NCBI GenBank assembly: GCA_900316685.1
Contig: ONDS01000010.1
Location: 62,001 to 126,000, forward strand
Direction: 5' to 3'
Length of the DNA: 64,000 nucleotides
Origin: an uncultured Prevotellaceae bacterium
Lineage (GTDB): Bacteria; Bacteroidota; Bacteroidia; Bacteroidales; Bacteroidaceae
The translations under genes were made by a program, and so were the position numbers. This document shows, in pieces, positions 51,305 to 58,637 of this stretch. The number at the start of each line of letters is the position of its first letter. The stretch's first letter is position 1. The notes under the pieces are model-generated. The model saw only the letters and a program-made list of their open reading frames with translations. It made no database searches and was not told where the DNA came from.

Positions 51305-52081
51305 ATGAACAGAATCAACCGACTCTTCCAGAATCGAGGCGACAGAAAATTGCTATCACTCTATTTTTGCGCAGGATGCCCGACACTCGATATGACGGGC
51401 GATGTCATCCTCACCATGCAGCAGAAGGGCATCGATATGATCGAGGTGGGCATACCGTTCAGCGACCCGTTGGCCGACGGACCGGTCATACAGGCGGCGG
51501 GAACCACGGCGCTGAAAAACGGCATGTCGCTCGAAACGCTCTTCCGCCAACTCGAGGAAATCAAACAGCAAGTAACCATACCTCTGGTGCTCATGGGATA
51601 CCTCAACGTCATCATGCACTATGGCTTCGAACGGTTCTTCATGCGCTGCGTGGAGTGTGGCGTCAGCGGCACCATCATTCCCGACCTTCCCTTCGACGAC
51701 TATCTGCAGGTGGTGAAGCCCATCGCTGACAAGTACAACATACGGGTCATCATGATGATCACTCCGGAAACATCCGAGGAGCGAATACGCTTCATAGACG
51801 AACATACCGATGGGTTCATCTACATGGTCTCCTCGGCAAGCATTACCGGTGCGCAGAAAGAGTTCGACGTGGCAAAACAAGAGTATTTCAAGCGTATCGA
51901 TGCCATGAAACTGCACAACCCGCGCATGATAGGATTCGGCATCTCAAACAGACAAACGCTCGAAAGTGCACAGACCAACGCCGCAGGGGCCATCATCGGC
52001 TCGAAGTTCGTAACGCTGCTCAATGAGCACCGAAAACCCGAGGCCGCCCTCGACGCGCTCTTCTCAGCCCTCAATCAATAA
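51305..52081 (+). CDS. trpA: Tryptophan synthase alpha chain
   Basis: 258 residues. The catalytic pair is in place: Glu47 (in EVGIPFSDPLADGP) and Asp58. The phosphate loop GFGISNRQTLESA and GAIIGSKFV follow. It cleaves indole-3-glycerol phosphate and channels indole to the beta chain. trpA precedes trpB here, the reverse of the enterobacterial order; the gap between them (87 bases) holds a family A repeat fragment at 52110-52152. Confidence 0.96.
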   Translation: MNRINRLFQNRGDRKLLSLYFCAGCPTLDMTGDVILTMQQKGIDMIEVGIPFSDPLADGPVIQAAGTTALKNGMSLETLFRQLEEIKQQVTIPLVLMGYLNVIMHYGFERFFMRCVECGVSGTIIPDLPFDDYLQVVKPIADKYNIRVIMMITPETSEERIRFIDEHTDGFIYMVSSASITGAQKEFDVAKQEYFKRIDAMKLHNPRMIGFGISNRQTLESAQTNAAGAIIGSKFVTLLNEHRKPEAALDALFSALNQ

Positions 52082-52109
52082 CTCATATCCAAAAACACCA
52101 CAACCCATC

Positions 52110-52152
52110 AAAACTACTCCGTCTCCCTCCCCCTCGGGAGGGCTGGGGCGAG
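52110..52152. repeat. Family A repeat fragment between trpA and trpB
   Basis: A degraded single module (ctccctccccctcgggaggg + ctggggcgagtt). It is the only family A copy inside an operon in this window. Confidence 0.75.
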
Positions 52153-52168
52153 TTAAATCCTAACATTA

Positions 52169-53371
52169 ATGGACTACCAAATCGACAAACGTGGCTTCTA
52201 CGGAAAGTTCGGAGGGGCCTACATACCGGAAATATTACATAAATGTGTGCACGACCTACAAGAGGCCTACATACCCATCATCGAAAGCGACGACTTCAGA
52301 CGCGAATACCGCGACCTCCTTCGTGACTATGTGGGACGGCCCTCACCGCTCTATTTCGCTCGAAGGCTGAGTGAGAAATACCAATGCCGTATCTTCCTCA
52401 AACGCGAAGACCTCAACCATACGGGAGCACATAAGATCAATAACACCGTTGGCCAGATCCTTATGGCGAAAAAGATGGGCAAGACCAGGATCATCGCCGA
52501 GACAGGAGCGGGACAGCATGGGGTGGCCACGGCTACTGTCTGCGCCCTCATGGATATGAAGTGCGAGGTGTTCATGGGAAAGACGGATGTGGAGCGACAG
52601 CATACCAATGTGGAACGGATGCGCATGCTCGGGGCTACGGTTCACCCTGTAACCACGGGCAACATGACGCTCAGCGACGCATGCTCGGAGGCCATACGCG
52701 ACTGGTGCTGCCATCCCGCCGACACGTTCTATATCGTGGGCTCGACCATGGGACCGCATCCTTATCCCGATATCGTGGCGAGGATGCAGAGCGTCATCTC
52801 CGAGGAACTGAAGGTGCAACTGATGGAGAAAATCGGACGCGACTATCCCGATACGCTCATGGCGTGCATCGGAGGGGGAAGCAACGCGGCGGGAACCATT
52901 TACCATTATATGAACGATGAACGGGTGCGCATCATCCTCGCCGAAGCGGGTGGGCATGGCGTGGATACCGACTTCACGGCGGCCACCATACACCGGGGCA
53001 CGGAAGGGATCATCCACGGGGCCCGTACGCTGGTCATGCAGACCGAGGACGGACAGATAGAGGAGGCCTTCACCATATCGGCGGGACTCGACTATCCGGG
53101 CATCGGACCCATGCATGCCAATATGGCGGAGAAAAAACGCACTAACGTGTTGGCGGTCAACGACGACGAGGCCATCGCGGCTGGTTATGAGCTGACCCGA
53201 CTTGAGGGCATCATACCTGCCATTGAGAGTGCTCATGCCTTGGCGGCGCTGAAAAAGGTGGAGTTCAAACCCGACGAGGTGGTAGTGCTCACCGTCAGCG
53301 GCAGAGGCGACAAGGATGTGCAGACCTATCTCAACAACAAGCACATGGCGGGCGAATACGGCAACTTCTGA
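52169..53371 (+). CDS. trpB: Tryptophan synthase beta chain
   Basis: 400 residues. The PLP-binding Lys89 lies in HTGAHKINN, and GAGQHGVATAT, the PLP phosphate loop GGGSNAAG and the C-terminal SGRGDKD are conserved. It condenses indole with serine. It is the normal TrpB1 type that pairs with TrpA. The spacer to trpE is about 70 bases of aaactcccaaactcc words. Confidence 0.97.
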   Translation: MDYQIDKRGFYGKFGGAYIPEILHKCVHDLQEAYIPIIESDDFRREYRDLLRDYVGRPSPLYFARRLSEKYQCRIFLKREDLNHTGAHKINNTVGQILMAKKMGKTRIIAETGAGQHGVATATVCALMDMKCEVFMGKTDVERQHTNVERMRMLGATVHPVTTGNMTLSDACSEAIRDWCCHPADTFYIVGSTMGPHPYPDIVARMQSVISEELKVQLMEKIGRDYPDTLMACIGGGSNAAGTIYHYMNDERVRIILAEAGGHGVDTDFTAATIHRGTEGIIHGARTLVMQTEDGQIEEAFTISAGLDYPGIGPMHANMAEKKRTNVLAVNDDEAIAAGYELTRLEGIIPAIESAHALAALKKVEFKPDEVVVLTVSGRGDKDVQTYLNNKHMAGEYGNF

Positions 53372-53443
53372 TGCCGACACCACCGAACCACAAGCAAATG
53401 TCTAAACTCCCAAACTCCTAAACTCCCAAACTCCCAAGTAAAT

Positions 53444-54868
53444 ATGTATAATTACAAAGCAATATCCCGTACAGTGCTCGCCGACTTGCATACGCCGGTG
53501 GGCATATACATGCGATTGCGTGATATCCATCCCCAGAGCGCGCTCATGGAAAGCTCCGACTATCATGGCAACGACAATTCCAAGTCCTTCATCTGTGTAC
53601 ATCCCATAGCGTCTATCTCTGTGGCCCATGGCGTGGCTCAGGAAACAATGCCCGATGGCTCCATAAGGAAAACGACCATCGACGACTCGGCCAAAGGGAA
53701 GGCGAAAGCGACGGTCATAGATGTGTTCAACCATTTCCTCACGCAGTTCAATGTCGAAGGTGAACACGCTGCATACTGTGGACTCAATGGCTTCACGTCG
53801 TTCAATGCGGTGCGTTACTTCGAGGATATTCCCGTCAAGGACTCTACCATGGATCGTAACGATGCCCCCGACATCTATTATATCCTCTTCCGCGATACCA
53901 TCGTCTTCGACCATTTCAACAATGTCATGACGCTGGTCACCATGGTGCCGGAGGGACAGGAGCAACTGGGAGAAAGCCAACTCGATGAGCTCGCCCAGCA
54001 GATCAACAAGGCGAATGTGGCGGCTTATCCCTTCCAACCCGTGGGTGAGGTGACATCGACACTCACAGACGAACAGCATAAGGCGAACATCCGGCAGTGC
54101 ATCCGGCATTGCATGAGGGGCGATGTGTTCCAGATAGTCATATCAAGGCGATTCATGCAGAGATACGAGGGCGATGACTTCAAACTCTACCGCACGCTGC
54201 GAAGCATCAATCCTTCGCCTTATCTCTTCTATTTCGATTTCGGCGGATTCCGTATCTTCGGGTCCTCGCCGGAGACGCATTGCGCCATCAAACAGCGCAA
54301 GGCGTTCATCGACCCCATAGCGGGTACGACACCAAGGACGGGCGACCAGGAGCAGGACCGTAAAAATGCGGAATACCTGCGCAAAGACCCCAAGGAAAAC
54401 GCCGAACATGTCATGCTCGTTGACCTCGCACGCAATGACCTCTCCAGAAACTGCGATGGGGTGGGGGTCGACTTCTACAAGGATATGCAGTTCTATTCGC
54501 ATGTCATTCATCTTGTCAGCAGGGTCAGTGGCACACTCCAGCCCCAGGCCAATCCCATTACCACCTTCGTCGACACCTTCCCCGCAGGTACGCTCAGCGG
54601 AGCTCCCAAGGTGAGGGCCATGCAGATCATCTCCGAACTCGAACCCCACAACCGAGGAGCGTATGGGGGGTGTATAGGCTCCATTGGCTTCGACGGCTCG
54701 CTCAGTCAAGCCATCGTCATACGTACCTTCATCGCACGCAATGGGGAACTGTGGTTCCAGGCGGGCAGTGGCATCGTGGCTAAAAGCAACGAACAATATG
54801 AGTTGGAAGAATGTAATCATAAACTGGGTGCGCTCGTCAAAGCCATCCATCAAGCGGAAAAATCATGA
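53444..54868 (+). CDS. trpE: Anthranilate synthase component I
   Basis: 474 residues. The N-terminal LMESS motif (34-38) corresponds to the tryptophan-binding feedback site of TrpE. The chorismate-binding domain follows (about 190-465; SPEQ-type GSSPETHCAIK, PIAGTTPR.G, DLARNDLSR, FPAGTLSGAPKVRAMQIISELE, GGCIGSIGFDG). It makes anthranilate from chorismate using ammonia supplied by TrpG. The stop codon TGA overlaps the ATG of a mini-ORF repeat that precedes trpG. Confidence 0.96.
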   Translation: MYNYKAISRTVLADLHTPVGIYMRLRDIHPQSALMESSDYHGNDNSKSFICVHPIASISVAHGVAQETMPDGSIRKTTIDDSAKGKAKATVIDVFNHFLTQFNVEGEHAAYCGLNGFTSFNAVRYFEDIPVKDSTMDRNDAPDIYYILFRDTIVFDHFNNVMTLVTMVPEGQEQLGESQLDELAQQINKANVAAYPFQPVGEVTSTLTDEQHKANIRQCIRHCMRGDVFQIVISRRFMQRYEGDDFKLYRTLRSINPSPYLFYFDFGGFRIFGSSPETHCAIKQRKAFIDPIAGTTPRTGDQEQDRKNAEYLRKDPKENAEHVMLVDLARNDLSRNCDGVGVDFYKDMQFYSHVIHLVSRVSGTLQPQANPITTFVDTFPAGTLSGAPKVRAMQIISELEPHNRGAYGGCIGSIGFDGSLSQAIVIRTFIARNGELWFQAGSGIVAKSNEQYELEECNHKLGALVKAIHQAEKS

Positions 54869-54922
54869 AAATAGCTGTTAAAACGGAATAATTATGAAAA
54901 TAGCTGTTAAAACGGAATAATT
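54865..54922 (+). repeat. Tandem 29-bp duplication forming two mini-ORFs before trpG
   Basis: ATGAAAATAGCTGTTAAAAC plus GGAATAATT occurs twice (54865-54893, 54894-54922), directly followed by the trpG start. Each copy is a complete 8-codon ORF MKIAVKTE with stop TAA. The first ATG overlaps the trpE stop, and the first five codons copy the trpG start (MKIA). Confidence 0.92.
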
Positions 54923-55486
54923 ATGAAAATAGCCATTATCGACAATTACGACTCTTTTACATATAATTTGGCGCATCTCGTCAGGAGCCTAGGCGCCGAG
55001 GTGTCGGTCTATAGAAACGACCAGTTCCAGCTGCCTCAGTTGCAGACGTTCCATAAAATCATCCTTTCGCCAGGTCCGGGCATTCCTTCCGAGGCGGGAT
55101 TGCTCCTGCAAGTGATTGCTCACTATGCAGGAAAGAAACCTATCCTGGGTGTGTGCCTTGGCCATCAGGCCATCGCCGAGGCGTTCGGGGGGACGTTGGT
55201 CAATCTCGACCATGTGTTTCACGGGGTGGCTACTCCTTGTCGGCGGACGGTCGACGACCCCCTCTTCCGCGATATGCCCAAATCGTTTCAAGTGGGGCGA
55301 TACCATAGCTGGGTGGTCTGTGATGAGAATTTGCCGGACTGCATCGAAGTGACGGCACGAAGCGACGAGGGACAAATCATGGCGCTGCGTCACCGCAATT
55401 TCGACATCCGCGGCATACAGTTCCATCCAGAGAGTGTGCTCACTCCCGAAGGACCGCGCATCCTCTCCAACTGGCTCAATCTTTGA
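54923..55486 (+). CDS. trpG: Anthranilate synthase component II (glutamine amidotransferase)
   Basis: 187 residues, class I amidotransferase. SPGPG is at 49-53, the nucleophile Cys78 in GVCLGHQ, and the catalytic His/Glu in FHPESVL. It releases ammonia from glutamine for TrpE. Start and reading context: its first codons are duplicated twice upstream, so ribosomes finishing trpE meet two false starts before the real one. Last gene of the operon; a 13-bp hairpin follows. Confidence 0.96.
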   Translation: MKIAIIDNYDSFTYNLAHLVRSLGAEVSVYRNDQFQLPQLQTFHKIILSPGPGIPSEAGLLLQVIAHYAGKKPILGVCLGHQAIAEAFGGTLVNLDHVFHGVATPCRRTVDDPLFRDMPKSFQVGRYHSWVVCDENLPDCIEVTARSDEGQIMALRHRNFDIRGIQFHPESVLTPEGPRILSNWLNL

Positions 55487-55498
55487 ACAATCTTCATC

Positions 55499-55531
55499 CA
55501 ATAGTGGCTATGGTTTCTATAGCCACTATTG
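55499..55531 (+). terminator. Hairpin after trpG
   Basis: CAATAGTGGCTAT pairs perfectly with ATAGCCACTATTG (13 bp, 7-base loop), 12 bases beyond the stop; the tail (gcttctataa) is poor in T, so termination may be weak. Confidence 0.6.
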
Positions 55532-55548
55532 CTTCTATAATCCCTATT

Positions 55549-55600
55549 CTCACCCCTCACCTCTCACCTCTCACCCCTCACCTCTCACCTCTCTTCTAAA
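55549..55600. repeat. Tandem repeat (tctcacccctcacc)
   Basis: About six units of 7-8 bases (tcacccc, tcacctc) between trpG and the transporter operon. Confidence 0.8.
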
Positions 55601-55615
55601 AAAATCTCAAAAAAA

Positions 55616-55646
55616 TTTGCACATTAAAAAAAATATATTACCTTTG
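55616..55646 (+). promoter_or_regulatory. Consensus promoter of the ABC transporter operon
   Basis: TTTG (55616-55619), exactly 19 bases, TACCTTTG (55639-55646). Confidence 0.85.
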
Positions 55647-55647
55647 C

Positions 55648-55671
55648 AGTGTACTATTTAAGTATTACACT
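55648..55671 (+). promoter_or_regulatory. Palindromic operator for the YtrA-type regulator
   Basis: AGTGTA (55648-55653) and TACACT (55666-55671) are inverted half-sites 12 bases apart, with a further near-symmetric TA..TTAA..TA core. Known YtrA-type sites, from memory, use the same half-sites. It begins 2 bases after the -7 box, so a bound protein would block transcription. The regulator gene is the last of this operon. Confidence 0.75.
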
Positions 55672-55700
55672 ATAACACGAACTTAAAATTCTGAGGTATT

Positions 55701-56534
55701 ATGTTGAATATTAGCAACTTAACTTACAAATACGGGGGCTCAAAGCAGGAGGTATTCCATGATTTCAACCTCTCGCTCTCGGAGAATTGTATCTACGGAC
55801 TGCTCGGAAAAAACGGTACGGGCAAATCGACACTGCTCTATCTTGTAGCGGGTTTGCTCCGGCCCACAAAAGGGGAGGTGCATGTCGATAGCTTCAAATC
55901 ATCGGACCGGAAACCGGAAATGCTGCGCGAGATGTTCATCGTGCCCGAGGAATTCAATCTCCCGGCCATGACGCTCTCTAAATATGTCAAACTTAACAGG
56001 GGATTCTATCCCAACTTCAGTCAGGAACTACTCGAACAGTGCCTGAGGGAGTTCGAACTGTCCACCGACCTAAAGCTCAACGCGCTCTCCATGGGACAGA
56101 AGAAAAAGGTGTTCATGAGCTTCGCCCTCGCGGCTAATACAAAATGGCTGCTCATGGATGAACCGACAAACGGGCTCGACATACCCTCGAAAACGCAATT
56201 CCGAAGGGTCATAGCGCAGTGTATGACTGAGGGGCGCACCATCATCATCTCCACGCACCAGGTACACGACGTGGAGGCGCTGCTCGACCATGTGGTCATC
56301 CTCGACCGTTCCAACTTGCTACTCGACGCGTCGATGGCGGATATCACGGAACGATTCTCTTTCTCTTATAGGCATCCATCGGAGATGACCGACGATGTGC
56401 TCTATGCCGAACCGTCCCTACAGGGCACGGCGGTGGTGGCACGTCGGCAAAAGGGGGAGGAGGAAACTACGGTCAACCTCGAATTGCTTTTCAATGCGGT
56501 AACACAGGGTAATCTTAATTTCCAGGAAAAATGA
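55701..56534 (+). CDS. ABC transporter ATP-binding protein
   Basis: 277 residues. Walker A GKNGTGKST (36-44), signature LSMGQKKK (about 129-136), Walker B WLLMDEPTNGLD and the STHQ switch His are all intact, so it should hydrolyse ATP. A C-terminal extension of about 60 residues follows the core. It is the first of four genes (stop and start overlap by 4 bases with the next), with two integral membrane partners and a GntR regulator, the layout of YtrA/Bcr-type stress or drug-responsive transporters. Substrate unknown. Confidence 0.93.
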   Translation: MLNISNLTYKYGGSKQEVFHDFNLSLSENCIYGLLGKNGTGKSTLLYLVAGLLRPTKGEVHVDSFKSSDRKPEMLREMFIVPEEFNLPAMTLSKYVKLNRGFYPNFSQELLEQCLREFELSTDLKLNALSMGQKKKVFMSFALAANTKWLLMDEPTNGLDIPSKTQFRRVIAQCMTEGRTIIISTHQVHDVEALLDHVVILDRSNLLLDASMADITERFSFSYRHPSEMTDDVLYAEPSLQGTAVVARRQKGEEETTVNLELLFNAVTQGNLNFQEK

Positions 56535-57328
56535 ACAGGTCTTTCTCTATAACTCGTACGGCTAAGGTCGTCAGCTGGCTCTTCGAGAACAACAAACGGC
56601 AGTTGGGAGTACTTGCCGGTGTCATGTTGGGCGTGATGGGCTTCGAGACGGTGGTCAACATGTTGGGCGATTATTACCAGTTTGCCTACCACCATGTGGT
56701 CATCCAGGCGGGAAATATGGCTTTGACCATGATCTTCCTTTTGCTCTTGCTCTCACCGGCGTTCATCATGCGTAAACTCAGCAAGACGGGACGGGCGGTC
56801 GAGTTCTTCGCGCTACCGGCCTCGCATTCGGAAAAATATGTGGCTTCTTGGCTCTTCGTGGTCATCGGGGGGGCACTGGCGTTCTTGGGGGGATTTCTGC
56901 TCTACGACGTGGTGCAGTTCCTGCTGGCTTCCGTGCTGCTCCCCGGACACGCCGAATGGGCGGTATCGTATCTGACTTATAGCTTCTCTTTCTATAATGT
57001 CGCGGATAATGGTGTGAAGTGCTGGGACGCGCTCAGTGGATTGGGCCTCTTCGTGTGGATACAGTCGGTATATGCCCTCGGGGGAACCTTCTTCCGTCGT
57101 TTCCAGTGGCTCTTCGTAACGCTCTTCTTGTTTGCTATGCTCATCCTCATGGCCATGATTGTCACGGAGCGGATAGAAGCGCAAACTATGGAACTCATCC
57201 TCAATGCCAAACAGTATCTCATGTTCCTCTGTGGGGTGTTCGCCATTTTTACCGTCCTCAACTATTGGTTGTCCTTCAGGTTCTTCAAACGCTCGCAGGT
57301 CATCAACAACAGGTGGGTTAACTTTTAA
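56531..57328 (+). CDS. ABC transporter membrane protein
   Basis: 265 residues with six hydrophobic helices (about 20-40, 57-77, 103-125, 148-170, 189-210, 222-245). The N-terminus lacks a signal peptide and the loops are Arg/Lys-rich on the predicted inside. Overlaps the ATPase gene by 4 bases and precedes a similar protein by 11 bases. Probably forms a heterodimeric permease with the next gene. The family is not recognised beyond the ABC-2-like layout. Confidence 0.85.
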   Translation: MNRSFSITRTAKVVSWLFENNKRQLGVLAGVMLGVMGFETVVNMLGDYYQFAYHHVVIQAGNMALTMIFLLLLLSPAFIMRKLSKTGRAVEFFALPASHSEKYVASWLFVVIGGALAFLGGFLLYDVVQFLLASVLLPGHAEWAVSYLTYSFSFYNVADNGVKCWDALSGLGLFVWIQSVYALGGTFFRRFQWLFVTLFLFAMLILMAMIVTERIEAQTMELILNAKQYLMFLCGVFAIFTVLNYWLSFRFFKRSQVINNRWVNF

Positions 57329-57339
57329 AAACGAATGTT

Positions 57340-58236
57340 ATGGAGTCTCGATTTATCGATATATTCAGATGGCAACTGTCCGTGGATGCGGGAAAGCTGC
57401 TCAAATGGTTCGCGGCCTCCTTTTTCATCAATCTGGTGCTGCTCTTCATAAGCCATAAGTTGTATACGGATGTCGATGCCTTGTTCGTTAAGGATATGTC
57501 CGATGTGGTGGCGTATTCGCTCAACTTCTCCATCTTGCAAATGGCATTGCTCTATCCGCTCACCAGGCTCCTGGCTCCTAAGGTGGATCCACAGTCAAGG
57601 GTGGCGTTCATGATGCTGCCGGCGTCACATGCACGGAAATTCTGGATGAGGACGATCTTCTTGGGCGTGGTTTGCGCAATGGTCTGGATAGTGGGTTTCA
57701 TCCTGGCTGATGCCGTGCAGGTGGTGATAGCGCAAATTACTTCGGCTTATGATACGCAATGGGCCACGCCGGCCATGGTGGACAATGCACAACGTACTTT
57801 CCTGCCTTCGCAAACACCGCGCGAGGCCATGGTGGCGGTATTCAATGCCATGGACCTTTCACAACATACGCGCCTCACCCCCGACAGTATACAGGCCTTA
57901 CAGGATTCGATGAAGGGGTTTGCCGACGAGGCATTGCAGCTGAGGTCCTTGACAGAGGCGGGGTGGGGAAGCTTGCTCTACGGATTGGCCAACTGGTTCT
58001 TTACTGTCACGATGTGCCTCTTCTGCGGGGCGATGTTCAGAAATGTGCCTTGGGTGTTCGCTCTCATCGCTTCCTTCGTCTTCGCTCCACTGATCATGGT
58101 CCTCGACTATGTCTTCAATCTCGGAATGGGCGGATTGGCGCTCTTCCTCTGGGTGCTGGGCGTGGTATTTCTTTGCTGCGCATACAATATTTTCAAGAAA
58201 ACTCAGGTTATTAATAATAAACTACTGAACGTATGA
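57340..58236 (+). CDS. ABC transporter membrane protein, second subunit
   Basis: 298 residues, six hydrophobic helices, with an extracytoplasmic loop of about 80 residues (about 140-220) rich in Asp/Gln/Thr. It resembles the preceding protein in having the LPASHARKF / LPASHSEKY motif after the second helix and a C-terminal FKKTQVINNK / FKRSQVINNR ending, so the two are tandem paralogues. Overlaps the GntR gene by 4 bases. Confidence 0.85.
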   Translation: MESRFIDIFRWQLSVDAGKLLKWFAASFFINLVLLFISHKLYTDVDALFVKDMSDVVAYSLNFSILQMALLYPLTRLLAPKVDPQSRVAFMMLPASHARKFWMRTIFLGVVCAMVWIVGFILADAVQVVIAQITSAYDTQWATPAMVDNAQRTFLPSQTPREAMVAVFNAMDLSQHTRLTPDSIQALQDSMKGFADEALQLRSLTEAGWGSLLYGLANWFFTVTMCLFCGAMFRNVPWVFALIASFVFAPLIMVLDYVFNLGMGGLALFLWVLGVVFLCCAYNIFKKTQVINNKLLNV

Positions 58237-58595
58237 TCTTTACCAACGACAAAGCTATCTACTTGCAAATGGCTGAACGAATGGCCGAGGAGATACTGGC
58301 CGGCAAATATGCCGACGACGAACGTATCCCGTCGGTCAGGGAATACGCGGTGCTGCTTCAAGTGAACATCAACACGGCGGTGAAAGCGTATGAACAACTG
58401 GCGCGCGATGGGGTGATCTACAACAAACGGGGATTGGGCTATTTCGTCACACCGGGGGCGAAACTGAATATCCTGCAGGCCAGGAAAATGGAGTTCCTAC
58501 AAGTGACCATCCCACAACTCACTCGGCAGATGAAACTCCTGGGCATCTCACCCGATGAGATGGCGGAGCATATACAAAAGGCTTTTAAGGCATGA
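58233..58595 (+). CDS. GntR-family transcriptional regulator, YtrA subfamily
   Basis: 120 residues: only the winged-helix domain (about 10-75; ERIPSVREYAVLLQVNINTAVKAYEQLARDGVIYNKRGLGYFV) and a short dimerisation tail of about 40 residues, which is the YtrA type without a large ligand domain. It is the last gene of the transporter operon (4-base overlap with the permease gene) and is expected to repress it through the palindrome at 55648-55671. Confidence 0.9.
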   Translation: MIFTNDKAIYLQMAERMAEEILAGKYADDERIPSVREYAVLLQVNINTAVKAYEQLARDGVIYNKRGLGYFVTPGAKLNILQARKMEFLQVTIPQLTRQMKLLGISPDEMAEHIQKAFKA

Positions 58596-58637
58596 ATTCA
58601 AAAACTTATTGTAAATTTCTTTAAATATCAAATTATC

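Noticed and set aside
52343-53383. 346-codon minus-strand frame opposite trpB
   Set aside because: Shadow of trpB, created by its codon bias; no domain of its own.
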